Source of the DNA: Candidatus Acidianus copahuensis
GTDB taxonomy: Archaea; Thermoproteota; Thermoprotei_A; Sulfolobales; Sulfolobaceae
NCBI RefSeq assembly: GCF_000632495.1
Contig: NZ_JFZT01000066.1
Coordinates: 1-42,147, forward strand
Reading direction: 5' to 3'
DNA: 42,147 bases
The notes beneath the pieces are model-generated. The model saw only the letters and a program-made list of their open reading frames with translations. It was not told where the DNA came from and ran no database searches. Position 1 is the first letter of the stretch, and every line of letters starts with the position of its first letter. The position numbers and the translations under genes are program-made. Of the stretch, positions 33,976-42,147 are shown piece by piece.

Positions 33976-35507
33976 TGAAAGATATATCTCTAGATCCTAT
34001 AAGCAGGATTGAGGGGCATCTAGGAGTTAAGGTAAAGTACGATCACGGAGAATACGTTGATGCTAGAGTAGAAGTTACAATGTTTAGGGGATTTGAAAAC
34101 CTGCTTCTTGGAAAAGAACCTCAAACAGCAATAAACTTAGCTGGGAAAATATGTGGAGTGTGTGGGGCTACTCATACCTTGGTGGCAACTGAGGCAATGG
34201 AAATGGCTTCTGGGGTTTATCCAAGCGAAAAGGTAATAGCTTTTAGAAATATAGCATACTCGTTAGCTGATGTAATGTATAATAACCTAGTTGTTTCCTT
34301 CCTTTTTCAAGGAATAGACTACTCAACAGAAATATTGAAAGAGAAATCTCCAAAGGATTACGAAAGAGGAAAAGACACATCTTGTCAATTCAAGGATATT
34401 CATGGATATAACAAGATATCTGACATAATGGATAACCTCTATTTCGGAAAGGAGATATACAAGGAAGCTTTTAAGTTGCAGACGAACTTAAGAGACTTAG
34501 CTACGCTAATATGGCTTAGATATCCACAGCCTCTGAGCTTAAGACCAGGTACATTAAGTATCAGGGATGAGTCAGCCCCACAAAAGATTAAAGAATTCCT
34601 TAAAGGAGATAAGATTATACAAAAGTTGCTTTACATAATGGCAGATCTTAGAGATTTCTATACAGGTTTCTACAAGGATATTGAGGAAGACTTTGTAAGT
34701 TACGGATTACTGGAGAGCTCTGATTATAACGCTGACTATGAGAATATGGATGACTGGGGCAAAAAGAGGCTTTTTCCTCCGGCCATCATAAGAGGAAGGG
34801 AAATTGTTGAAGACAGACTATCTAAGATTCTATTAGGTATCAGGGTCGACGTAGAAGGAAGACCTTATGAGAATTGGAAACAGGAATATACTCAAGACGA
34901 ATTAGGAAATGAACTAGATGAGAAACATCCGTGGAATAAGGAGACTAAACTTGGAAACTTGTTAAATACTAATTTTATCCCAACTATTAAGCAGTACTAC
35001 AACGGTCAAGTGTTTATGCCATCTACAGGAGATTTGGCTAGACTTTACACGATGAGACTACTGAAAGGAAAAGTAAAGGCATTAGGATATGAATGGGAAC
35101 CTAGAGGAAATAACGTGATTGAAAGAACTTTTGCCCGAGTATTCACTATAGCCTTTCTTAAGGAGTTTTTAGAGGGAGTCGAGATTCCTCAAGGTAATAC
35201 TGAAGTAATAAGAGGGCAAAGGAACTATAAGTTAGCTGTTGGAGCCCAAGACGCTCCTAGAGGGAGTAACGGTCACTGGGTAATAGTTGATGGAAATAAA
35301 GTAAAGAAGTATCAAATAGTAACTCCAAGCGAGAGGAACTTTAGTCCTATGGGAGGACCAGTTGAAAGGTCTATAATACATCAAAGAGTAGATGATGAAA
35401 GAGGAATAGAACTACATCCATTGAGGATAGTGAGGAGTTTTGATCCTTGCTCTGCCTGTTCTGTCCATTTAGAGTATAAGGACAAAAGAGTCATGATTCC
35501 GGTATAA
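33975..35507 (+). CDS. Second [NiFe] hydrogenase large subunit, cytoplasmic
   Basis: 510 residues. L0 is DPISRIEGHL, with the proton-transfer Glu13 retained. L1 is KICGVCGATH (Cys60, Cys63); L5 is FDPCSACSVH (Cys492, Cys495, His498), with a 12-residue tail (LEYKDKRVMIPV) to be cut off. The canopy motif DAPRGSNGHW is present. The DH of the usual DHxxHF motif is NN here (MYNNLVVSFL). Start overlaps the stop of the small subunit, so the two form a dimer. The acceptor is unknown; the pairing with a one-cluster small subunit is unusual. Confidence 0.95.
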   Translation: MKDISLDPISRIEGHLGVKVKYDHGEYVDARVEVTMFRGFENLLLGKEPQTAINLAGKICGVCGATHTLVATEAMEMASGVYPSEKVIAFRNIAYSLADVMYNNLVVSFLFQGIDYSTEILKEKSPKDYERGKDTSCQFKDIHGYNKISDIMDNLYFGKEIYKEAFKLQTNLRDLATLIWLRYPQPLSLRPGTLSIRDESAPQKIKEFLKGDKIIQKLLYIMADLRDFYTGFYKDIEEDFVSYGLLESSDYNADYENMDDWGKKRLFPPAIIRGREIVEDRLSKILLGIRVDVEGRPYENWKQEYTQDELGNELDEKHPWNKETKLGNLLNTNFIPTIKQYYNGQVFMPSTGDLARLYTMRLLKGKVKALGYEWEPRGNNVIERTFARVFTIAFLKEFLEGVEIPQGNTEVIRGQRNYKLAVGAQDAPRGSNGHWVIVDGNKVKKYQIVTPSERNFSPMGGPVERSIIHQRVDDERGIELHPLRIVRSFDPCSACSVHLEYKDKRVMIPV

Positions 35508-35540
35508 TCTATTTTTAAATTTAAAATTCATGAATATTCG
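35508..35540 (+). terminator. T-rich end of the hydrogenase transcript
   Basis: The stop codon of the second large subunit is followed at once by ATCTATTTTTAAATTT, the kind of short T-run at which Sulfolobales transcription ends. Weak signal; position only. Confidence 0.3.
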
Positions 35541-35643
35541 ATAATAAAGAAAAAATCGGCTTTTGTAAAGGACTGAATCCATTAAAGGATACAAAACGAA
35601 TTCATAGCAAACGCTTTTTAAGGAATAGAATGAGAGAAAACTG

Positions 35644-36051
35644 ATGGAAATCCAAGATCTCATATATCAACTATCCAGTAGGGATAAAAATGTAAAACAT
35701 GAGGCATGGCTTGAAACAGAGAAGATAATTAATTCTGGTAACTTACAACTACTTCTTAATCTATTGTGCTTTACTGATCATGGAACCAGATATAGAGCTT
35801 GGAACTTATTACCGAAGTTCCTTGATAGAATAAAAGCTAATGAAGTAAGGGAAAGACTTCCATGTCTCCTAGAAATGTTAAAAGATGAAGATATAAATGT
35901 TAGGAGGCTTACGTGGTATAACGTTTTACCTCAAATTTTCCAATTTTTAGATAAGGAGGAACTTAAAAGGATTAGAAAGTATTGCGAGGAAGTAGCATCG
36001 GATGATTGGAAGGAACTTTTAGATGAAACATGTAGAGAAATTGAATTATAA
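35644..36051 (+). CDS. HEAT-like alpha-helical repeat protein
   Basis: 135 residues, entirely helical. Two or three helix pairs with HEAT spacing can be seen: DKNVKHEAWLETEKII, DHGTRYRAWNLLPKFL and DINVRRLTWYNVLPQIF, each with an Arg/Trp at equivalent places. Such repeats are protein-binding scaffolds. It follows the hydrogenase by 136 bp with its own TATA-like CTTTTTAAGG about 30 bp before the leaderless ATG. Any link to the hydrogenase is by position only. Confidence 0.78.
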   Translation: MEIQDLIYQLSSRDKNVKHEAWLETEKIINSGNLQLLLNLLCFTDHGTRYRAWNLLPKFLDRIKANEVRERLPCLLEMLKDEDINVRRLTWYNVLPQIFQFLDKEELKRIRKYCEEVASDDWKELLDETCREIEL

Positions 36052-36601
36052 TATTTTAAAATTTTTATTTTCTACAAAGCGATTTCCTAATTAGTTCTAA
36101 GGAGTCTTTTATTTGGAAAACTTTCAAATAGCATAGTCCTGGTATGAGTATGTCGAAAATACGGAAATTAACTTTAATCTTTAAAGTAAACTATGGCGTT
36201 GATAGCAATTTCACTTAAATCGACATTTTTATTGTATATCATGCTTTTCCCCTTCTAAAACGCTTGTATATTAAAAAGAACAATTATTAATTTGTTACAG
36301 ATATGAATTTGTAGACACAAATTGGGAAAAGGTGTAAACACTCCATAAAAACGTGTAGGTTTCCTCACAATCTAATGTTTTTGATAAGGCCTTCAAAGGC
36401 GTAGTAGGAGTTTCACTAATGGATAATGATCTTTGTTCAGAACGCGATAAAGTCCAAGAGTTTTATGACAATGACAATAAGTGTCCGTAAGACTCGAACC
36501 TTAATTCAGTTAAACGATCATTTGTTTTGCTATGCAGCAGAACTTAAAATTTGAAATAGCTTAGAGAAAATATATAAACTTTAGATTAAGACGACTTATT
36601 C
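36052..36601. other. Intergenic, no gene identified
   Basis: The first 20 bases after the stop are T/A-rich (ATATTTTAAAATTTTTATTTTC), a probable terminator. Around 36409-36487 a short open stretch reads VSLMDNDLCSERDKVQEF and continues to a stop; it may be gene debris but is too short to assign. AAATATATAAAC at about 36568-36580 is the promoter of the next gene. Confidence 0.45.
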
Positions 36602-36994
36602 ATGCTCTATGAGATAGCGTTTTTTATTCATATAATTGGTCTTATAGGTTGGGGCGGAATAACAACAGGAGCTTATTATCTTTTGACCTTAACAAGGCCA
36701 AAGGATCTGACGTTCTTATCCGCTTATAGGAAATTAGTTTACTTAGAGATCTTCTCATTAATATCTATGACTATTTCGGGTTTATACATGTGGAAAGTAA
36801 TTGGATGTCCCTCTTGGACTTATTATGCATTTTTTGTATCCCCTATTCTTGGCGCAGGAGAATATATACATTGGAGATTAACCTACGTGGAAGAAATTGA
36901 AAGTTTCTTTTCTAAAATGAGATATTTATCAATCTTCTATACTATTATTGCATTTTTTCTAATTTACGATATGGTTTTTAAGCCAACTATCTAG
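36602..36994 (+). CDS. Small four-helix membrane protein
   Basis: 130 residues, four hydrophobic helices. IHIIGLIGWGGITTGA at the N-terminus resembles the CopD/DUF2269-like pattern in which a helix His could bind haem or copper; a second His occurs in EYIHWRLTY. The function is unknown. A TATA-like AAATATATAAAC lies about 25-30 bp upstream, giving a leaderless start at ATG 36602. Confidence 0.72.
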   Translation: MLYEIAFFIHIIGLIGWGGITTGAYYLLTLTRPKDLTFLSAYRKLVYLEIFSLISMTISGLYMWKVIGCPSWTYYAFFVSPILGAGEYIHWRLTYVEEIESFFSKMRYLSIFYTIIAFFLIYDMVFKPTI

Positions 36995-37201
36995 CGAAAT
37001 ATGCTAACTTTAATTAAATCTATGAATCTAATTATAGGGTGTTTAAGAAAGCAAATAGTCCCATTGCCTCAAGTATAATTATATATTAATACTGTTCACT
37101 TAAAACATAAATTCAAATATCTCGGAATTTATCTATAGATATAGTAAACATTAAAAATCTAATAAAAGGTCATCGGATTAAAAGGTTATAAAAGAATTTT
37201 A

Positions 37202-38116
37202 TTATTCTAAAAAGGCAAAAATTCCTATAAATCCTATAGAAAAAATTAATACTATTAAATCTCTCCAATGGAAGCCAATAACTTTCAAGCTTGTCCTGGA
37301 TGAGAATGCCCTAAAACCTTTCAAATCTAAAGCCATAGCCATATTTTTTGATGACTTAGCCATATGGACGAAAGTAGGAATTAATGAAAGGAAAAAGGCA
37401 TAAATATAAATTAATGGATACAGAAATTGTGGTTTTCCAAAACCTAGACCTCTAAATATCTGAAGTTTGATTGCATTATCAAGTTCTCTAAAGGTTTGTG
37501 GAATTACCTTTAAAAACACGGAAAATATTAAGGTCAGCCATAGTGGAACCTTTACTTCAGAAAAAGACCTAAATAGGTCAGAGACAGAAGTGGTTGATAT
37601 AAAAGTTATTCCAGCAAGTGAAATAGCGATAATAGGATTCTCAATTGACATAATGGTAGCCTTGATTAAACTTCCGGACGTTACAAATTGAGAATATCTC
37701 ATTAAATGAGAAAACCAGGAAGGCCATACCCATAGAACTAATCCTGTGGAATGAATGGAATTTAGCCAATTCCACAAATACGCTAAAAAGACTGCTACGG
37801 CATATATCCCTGAATATCTTACTCTTTCCTTCCCATTAGGCGTAAATAGTAATATCGTCATTAGTACCGATAGTATAGCTATAGAAAGGAAAAGTCCTGC
37901 TTTAAGCTCATATGCTCTCAATAATACGAGAAATATTGATATCTCAAAGAAAATCTTTACTAAGGGATTAATCTGATGAAAGGAAGATTTTCCCTTCTTG
38001 TATTCCATAGCAGTAGCGATACCATCTAATCCTACTACCTTGGTTAGTAAGTAAACTACAAGAAATATAGTAATAATGAAGAAAATTAAAGGAATGTAGT
38101 CTAATAATGCTGTCAT
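37202..38116 (-). CDS. ECF transporter T-component (EcfT/CbiQ-like)
   Basis: A 304-residue integral membrane protein with about six helices. The hallmark coupling motif is ALDLKGF near residue 263 (A-x-x-x-R/K-G-F), preceded by a second coupling-helix region, IFRGLGFGKPQ. T-components link the substrate-binding S unit to the ATPases. No S or A gene adjoins it in this window, so it is an orphan here and the substrate is unknown. Ni or Co uptake for the hydrogenases is possible but unsupported. The first residues add a helix not seen in the shortest CbiQ proteins. Confidence 0.8.
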   Translation of the reverse strand: MTALLDYIPLIFFIITIFLVVYLLTKVVGLDGIATAMEYKKGKSSFHQINPLVKIFFEISIFLVLLRAYELKAGLFLSIAILSVLMTILLFTPNGKERVRYSGIYAVAVFLAYLWNWLNSIHSTGLVLWVWPSWFSHLMRYSQFVTSGSLIKATIMSIENPIIAISLAGITFISTTSVSDLFRSFSEVKVPLWLTLIFSVFLKVIPQTFRELDNAIKLQIFRGLGFGKPQFLYPLIYIYAFFLSLIPTFVHMAKSSKNMAMALDLKGFRAFSSRTSLKVIGFHWRDLIVLIFSIGFIGIFAFLE

Positions 38117-38736
38117 TATCTAAATTTTATGTAAAGGGTAATAAATCTTAAAGGAAAACAAAGAGATCTTCAGATAATATTAGCTGATCTTCTCTACTCT
38201 AGAGGTAAGGATTTAAGTATTAACAATGGGAAACATGATCCTATCTTAACAGAGATTAAAGAGAGAAAACTTATCAAAACGTCAAAGACCAGATATCTGC
38301 ACTTAAAAAACAATCATGTATTCCTTATTTGTTCAGCTTTTGTCCTTCTCATGGACGGTACATAAAATAAAAGAGTTCTGTTCTAATCTCTCTATTCTTC
38401 TAAGGATCTTTTAGATTTGTCCTACAACTCATATGTATTAAAATATTTAGAAGATTAAAGATGACGTTAAATAGATCAAAGGAGGGATATCGCCATTTTC
38501 CTAACCTTAAAATCTGACCTTTGTAGAGTTAAGCAGTTTTGTTCTTCATGAATATGACTTGATGTACATCAAAGATATCATTCAGTAATCTCATATTTAA
38601 TGAAATTACTCCAGAAAACTGTAATGGAAAAACAAGTTCTGTTTTTCGTCGTATACATAGTAGTTTGAGTAGTTTCGATAAACATTTGTATTATTGTAGA
38701 AACTGTAGATTATTATTTCTTTATTTCAATCTGTTT
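38117..38736. other. Intergenic, with a start-less open frame
   Basis: A 620-bp gap between two minus-strand genes. 38135-38365 on the plus strand is open and protein-like (separate entry). The rest, 38366-38736, is stop-rich with nothing recognised. Confidence 0.45.
38135..38365 (+). pseudogene. Unrecognised open frame without a start codon
   Basis: 76 codons between two stops reading LKGKQRDLQIILADLLYSRG, then KDLSINNGKHDPILTEIKE and on to a stop at 38365. No ATG, GTG or TTG is available before the last few codons, so it cannot be a gene as it stands. It is charged and helical and looks like a fragment of a former protein; the family is not recognised. Confidence 0.3.
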
Positions 38737-39135
38737 TTATTTTGTAAATTGAATAACCATTGAATAGGATACTATTGAGATAACCCAGAACAAGGCCATA
38801 AAAAAGGAATAGTAATTATTAGAAAACCCTGTATACATGAAGAACAAACCATTTATTCCTGCAATTATTATGGAAATAAGGCCTATAATGCTAAACAACC
38901 TACCTCTCTCTGGTATAAACATCAATAACGCTATCCCTAAAATACCAAGGATTACCCCTAGCGCTATATGTAACATTAACATTCCCATACTACCTGATGC
39001 CATGAAATTCATCATTGATGAAAAATTGAACTGAGGAAATGCTGCGAATAAATTAAGCCACATCCCAACTATAAACTCTATTATTAGGATAATGAGTATT
39101 GCAAATACAATTTTTCTTGAATAAATACTTTCCAT
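38737..39135 (-). CDS. Small four-helix membrane protein
   Basis: 132 residues, four hydrophobic helices (about 9-28, 44-70, 78-100, 105-128). A Met-rich stretch links helices 1 and 2 (SSMMNFMASGSMGMLMLH). No known family. A TATA-like TTTATTATATG about 25-30 bp upstream of the ATG supports it as a real gene. Confidence 0.68.
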   Translation of the reverse strand: MESIYSRKIVFAILIILIIEFIVGMWLNLFAAFPQFNFSSMMNFMASGSMGMLMLHIALGVILGILGIALLMFIPERGRLFSIIGLISIIIAGINGLFFMYTGFSNNYYSFFMALFWVISIVSYSMVIQFTK

Positions 39136-40030
39136 AGTCTTTAATCAGAATACATATAATAAAGCTTTATCTCTATGAAGGTCGGGGAGTGGAAGACCGA
39201 GGGTAGAGAGGGATAGTCTACGTTATTTTCTATAAAAGGAGATAGACAGATAAAATATAAAAAGAGATCAGAAGTAAACCCACCATATCCATCGCATATA
39301 TCAAACCTCATTTAATTTATAGTTATAAAAAGGATACTCTTACTTTCGTAGAAGACCTTTATCCGCAAAAGTTGTGATGCCTACTTTCATGACTCTTAGA
39401 TTCCCTCAATGTTTAATTATATGCTTAGTGTTAATCATCTAGGATTCTGGAGTCTCTCCCTTCCTTGGCAAAAGGCAATTGTTAATTATGAAGCAGTAAG
39501 ATCAACAGAAAGGTCAGGATAATTCCGTCTTGAGATATAGCATACTACCCTCTTTATCGGCTTTCGGTACTCTTTATAGTAAACAGAGTAGACACAAGTT
39601 GTATTATGACGTGATGAATATAATGGGAGTATAGTAACCAAAAATTTATGTTCTCCATGTAATCAAAATTGTTCTCTCTTGTCCTAATGAGCAGAACAGG
39701 CTTGAACTCACAATGGTACAACTTATGTTTATGTAGAGAACTGTTACTTTTCCCGCTTCTCGTAAAGATCTTCAACTTAGTTGAGTTCATTATTATGAAC
39801 AAATATTGCTAAAATAAAAATAAAATTTTTCAATTAATCTCTTCTTCCTTAAAATCAATAATTTAATGCATTTCATTTAATTAGAGTCTTCAAACATGAA
39901 AGTTTTCAAATGTATAACCTCCTAATAGTAAAGGTTAAGAATAGTTTTCAAAGAATGTTGTTCTTTACTAATTTATTTTTAATGTATATATAACACAAAT
40001 TTTTATATTTCTTCCTTTTCAAAAAAAGTA
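39136..40030. other. Intergenic, with an IS605-type right-end relic
   Basis: A 900-bp gap. 39451-39526 is a right-end relic (separate entry). A minus-strand frame at 39554-39802 is open but resembles nothing and lacks a ribosome binding site. TTTTTATATTTC at about 39998-40010 is the promoter of the MFS gene. Confidence 0.5.
39451..39526 (+). mobile_element. Relic of an IS200/IS605-type right end
   Basis: CTCCCTTCCTTGGCAAAA, GGCA, GTTAA, GAAGCAG, CAGAAAGGTCAGG and ATAATTC occur in the same order as the segment downstream of the tnpB relic at 14605-14690 (CTCCCTACCTTGACAAAA, GGCA, GTTAA, GAAGCAG). No frame is attached on its left side. This is the clearest match among the solo ends. Confidence 0.5.
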
Positions 40031-41260
40031 ATGTCATGGAAATCTAATGGAGAATGGAATAATGTAACTACTTTAGCCTTTATATCTTTTTGTATAGGTA
40101 TGTTTTTGGAATCTTTTATTTTTGGTCTAGAATCAATAGCAACGAGTTGGTATGTGGTGCCAAAAATCCTTACTAGTGTACTACTTGCATGGGCTCCTCT
40201 CTGGCTAATTGTTGGAATCGGCTTTGCAGGACCTCTTTCCGACAGAATAGGAAGGAGACCAACTTTTTGGATAACAATGTCTCTTTATTTTATAGGAGGT
40301 ATTGGACTAATTTTTTCCTTCAATTATTTTTTAGTCCTCATTTTTACTGCTCTTATGTTGTTTAGCGCTGGTGGAGAGATGAATACAATTATGGTAGCAA
40401 CGCATGAAATAATGCCTCAAGCGTATAGAAGTAGAGCTATGTTTTTCGAGATAAATTTCATAAACGTTGGTGGTGTAGCTTTAGGAGGGTTAGAACTATT
40501 AACTCAATTTTCCTCAATATTAATTCAAAGGCTCGTCCTAGGTTTGGTTATATTGTTTGCTGTTTTAGTCTTAATTTTTACTAGGCTTAGGCTACCTGAG
40601 TCAGAAAGATGGATAAGGGCTAAGAATAGAGTAGAGGATGTAAAGGAAAAATTAAATAAGGACACGTTATTTAAACTTTTTGTTACAACAGCAATAGCCT
40701 TTTCTAACGCAGCAGGCTTTGGGCTAATCGTTTACGTCTTAGGACCATACTTTTTCTCAAGTTTAACGGGGGAAATAATATTTGTAGCAGATTTAAGTGA
40801 ATTTTTTGTTGGTCTTTTCATATCATTCTTTGCTGACAAGCTAAGTAGGAAGTCTCTACTTGTCTGGTCAAACGCTGGCATTGTGGTATTTACTCTCATT
40901 ACATACTTCTTAATTCCAGAATGGGAATCGTTTTTGCCTTTATTTTGGGCTCTCCTTGTTACCATAAATGCTTTTACTGCTATACAATACTTAACTGAAG
41001 ATACATTTAAAGGAGAGGTATGGTCAACGATAAGGAGAGGAACTTATACGGCAATAGCTAGAGTAGTATCTATAGGTCTCTATATTCCGACGATATTCTT
41101 AACGGCTTCACTCAGCTTATCGAATTACGTGCTGTTTAACGTAGGTATATGGGGTATTGGATTAGTAGCGGCGATTTTATGGTATATATATGGGTTTGAA
41201 ACAAGTAAGTTTACTTCGATAGATGATATAGAGAAGAAAAAACCTAAATTAACCTCTTAA
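40031..41260 (+). CDS. MFS transporter, sugar/metabolite:H+ symporter-like
   Basis: A 409-residue protein with about 12 hydrophobic helices. Motif A is FAGPLSDRIGRRPTFW at about residues 75-90. A second RLRLPESERW, at the start of the central loop (about residues 187-196), matches the PESPRW motif of the sugar porter type. The acidic-Glu-containing first helix (GMFLESFIFG) is usual for the group. The substrate is unknown. Leaderless start with a TATA box about 25-30 bp upstream. Confidence 0.85.
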   Translation: MSWKSNGEWNNVTTLAFISFCIGMFLESFIFGLESIATSWYVVPKILTSVLLAWAPLWLIVGIGFAGPLSDRIGRRPTFWITMSLYFIGGIGLIFSFNYFLVLIFTALMLFSAGGEMNTIMVATHEIMPQAYRSRAMFFEINFINVGGVALGGLELLTQFSSILIQRLVLGLVILFAVLVLIFTRLRLPESERWIRAKNRVEDVKEKLNKDTLFKLFVTTAIAFSNAAGFGLIVYVLGPYFFSSLTGEIIFVADLSEFFVGLFISFFADKLSRKSLLVWSNAGIVVFTLITYFLIPEWESFLPLFWALLVTINAFTAIQYLTEDTFKGEVWSTIRRGTYTAIARVVSIGLYIPTIFLTASLSLSNYVLFNVGIWGIGLVAAILWYIYGFETSKFTSIDDIEKKKPKLTS

Positions 41261-41860
41261 TTTGGGTAAGAGATCTATAAATATCTTATTAACAAAAGCA
41301 AATGAGTATCTTTTTAAATCAATGATCTAAATAGAAATAGATTGTAGTTTTTTCTGAAAACTACTTGATATTTGAGTAATATTTTCCCTCAGTTCTCTAG
41401 TTAGTTCTAATAATTATATAGAGTGGGTCTCTACATTATTTTTAATAAAAGTTTTCACTCACTATAGCGCTATTTATTTTAATGTAGTTCAAGGGTGTAA
41501 CCAAAACTTAACTATGATGAATTGCCCATAAGGTGTATAAACAAGTTTTTGACATCCTCTTTATGTCAATAGGAGAGTAATCGTAGCTGATTCAATGAAG
41601 TGACGTGGCACTCAATTAACAATTAACTTATGTTGACTTCACTGCAATTCCTAGACTAATGGAATTAAGGAATTTTCATAAAGAAAACTTCGCTGTAATG
41701 ATAGAGGGGAGATTCAGGAAGATGAAGGAGAAAGTCCAAGTCAAAAAGTCGAGGTGGTTCAACATTCAAGTTTCCTTAAGAGATCAAGTTTTAATTTTAT
41801 TGTAATTTTTCTGAATTATTAGCCAAAACTCTTTTAAGAGTTAAAACATAATATACAGTT
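41261..41860. other. Intergenic, with one possible transposase fragment
   Basis: The first 380 bp hold nothing recognised. 41659-41805 has a 48-codon frame that may be transposase debris (separate entry). AACATAATATACAG at about 41846-41858 precedes the next small ORF. Confidence 0.45.
41659..41805 (+). pseudogene. Possible C-terminal fragment of a DDE transposase
   Basis: A 48-codon frame, with IEGRFRKMKEKVQVKKSRWF at its centre. A Glu followed by aromatic-Arg-x-x-Lys and a basic stretch recalls the helix with the catalytic Glu in IS6- and IS240-like transposases (ERFFRxLKxR). No upstream Asp motifs are present, so if real it is a scrap. Confidence 0.25.
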
Positions 41861-41998
41861 ATGTCAATGAATTCATATATAGATTTTCTAACTAAAGACA
41901 AGAAAAGTGATGAGAAGAGAAACGATCTAACAGAGATAGATCTTATAGCAGAAATTATTAGAAATGTTGAAGATAAATCTGAATCTGTTTTATCCTAG
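41861..41998 (+). CDS. Small hypothetical protein, 45 residues
   Basis: ATG 41861 to TAG 41998. Charged and helical, for example SYIDFLTKDKKSDEKR followed by EIDLIAEIIRNVEDK. The AT-rich AACATAATATACAG directly upstream could be a promoter with a leaderless start. No family recognised. The short, charged, amphipathic sequence could also be a chance ORF. Confidence 0.4.
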   Translation: MSMNSYIDFLTKDKKSDEKRNDLTEIDLIAEIIRNVEDKSESVLS

Positions 41999-42011
41999 TC
42001 TGTCCCAAAAT

Positions 42012-42147
42012 GTGAACTATCCTGACTTCTCAAGTAGATCTTCTTACTATGTTGTCAATATATCGAAAATCTAGTTGGAGCTTTATCTAGGTTCAGCTCT
42101 TCCATAAGCTAATGGGCTGAAGTCAGTAGGGTCATAGATCCTTTCAG
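42012..42147 (-). mobile_element. Possible tnpB tail and right end entering from the right edge
   Basis: On the minus strand the end reads AAGTCAGGATAGTTCAC (42012-42028), like the TCAGGGTAGTTCAT end at 14671. Upstream on the same strand the last bases of the window are open, reading TDFSPLAYGRAEPR before a stop. An IS605 element or relic may continue beyond the window. Confidence 0.3.

Noticed and set aside
39554..39802. 82-codon minus-strand ORF
   Set aside because: No SD, no promoter at the right place, no family recognised; kept only as a remark in the intergenic entry.

Overview
The window is AT-rich and looks like a thermoacidophilic crenarchaeon of the order Sulfolobales (Acidianus/Metallosphaera-like). 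The evidence is a CRISPR repeat whose transcribed strand ends in ATTGAAAG (the Sulfolobus crRNA 5' tag), TATA boxes about 25-30 bp before leaderless starts, GGTGA-type ribosome binding sites inside operons, a rusticyanin-like copper protein, and a crenarchaeal HynS-Isp1-Isp2-HynL hydrogenase. I found no rRNA or tRNA gene.

Layout. 1-5530 is a CRISPR array of 86 repeats, transcribed leftwards from a leader at about 5531-5800; no cas genes are present. 6555-19000 is a sparse region with wide gaps: an aldehyde dehydrogenase, two zinc-ribbon proteins, a rusticyanin-like protein, a methanethiol-oxidase family protein with a membrane partner, a secreted protein, an MFS transporter and a Csa3-like CARF-HTH regulator. 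The gaps hold decayed IS200/IS605 (TnpB) relics with recurring right ends, a dispersed 123-bp repeat pair and a MITE-like inverted-repeat element.

19422-35507 is a dense hydrogenase island. On the minus strand lie hypA, a MinD-type hypB and hypF. Diverging on the plus strand are a membrane-anchored Tat-exported [NiFe] hydrogenase (hynS, isp1, isp2, hynL), a Rieske-type ferredoxin, an unknown protein, hypD, hypC, hypE, two small unknown proteins and a maturation endopeptidase. These are followed by a second, apparently cytoplasmic hydrogenase made of a minimal small subunit and a large subunit. The island holds everything needed to build the NiFe(CN)2CO site (HypA-F plus protease) and two enzymes to use it. 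The first would pass electrons from H2 through Isp2/Isp1 to the membrane; the acceptor of the second is not evident.

Most notable in the hydrogenases: the HynL RxxGH motif reads RVAGH, with Ala where the proton-transfer Glu normally sits. Both small subunits lack the second Cys of the proximal-cluster CxxC (Asn in one, Glu in the other). The second small subunit stops before the medial/distal cluster domain.

35508-42147 contains a helical-repeat protein, small membrane proteins, an ECF transporter T-component, a second MFS transporter, a 45-residue ORF, and further mobile-element relics.
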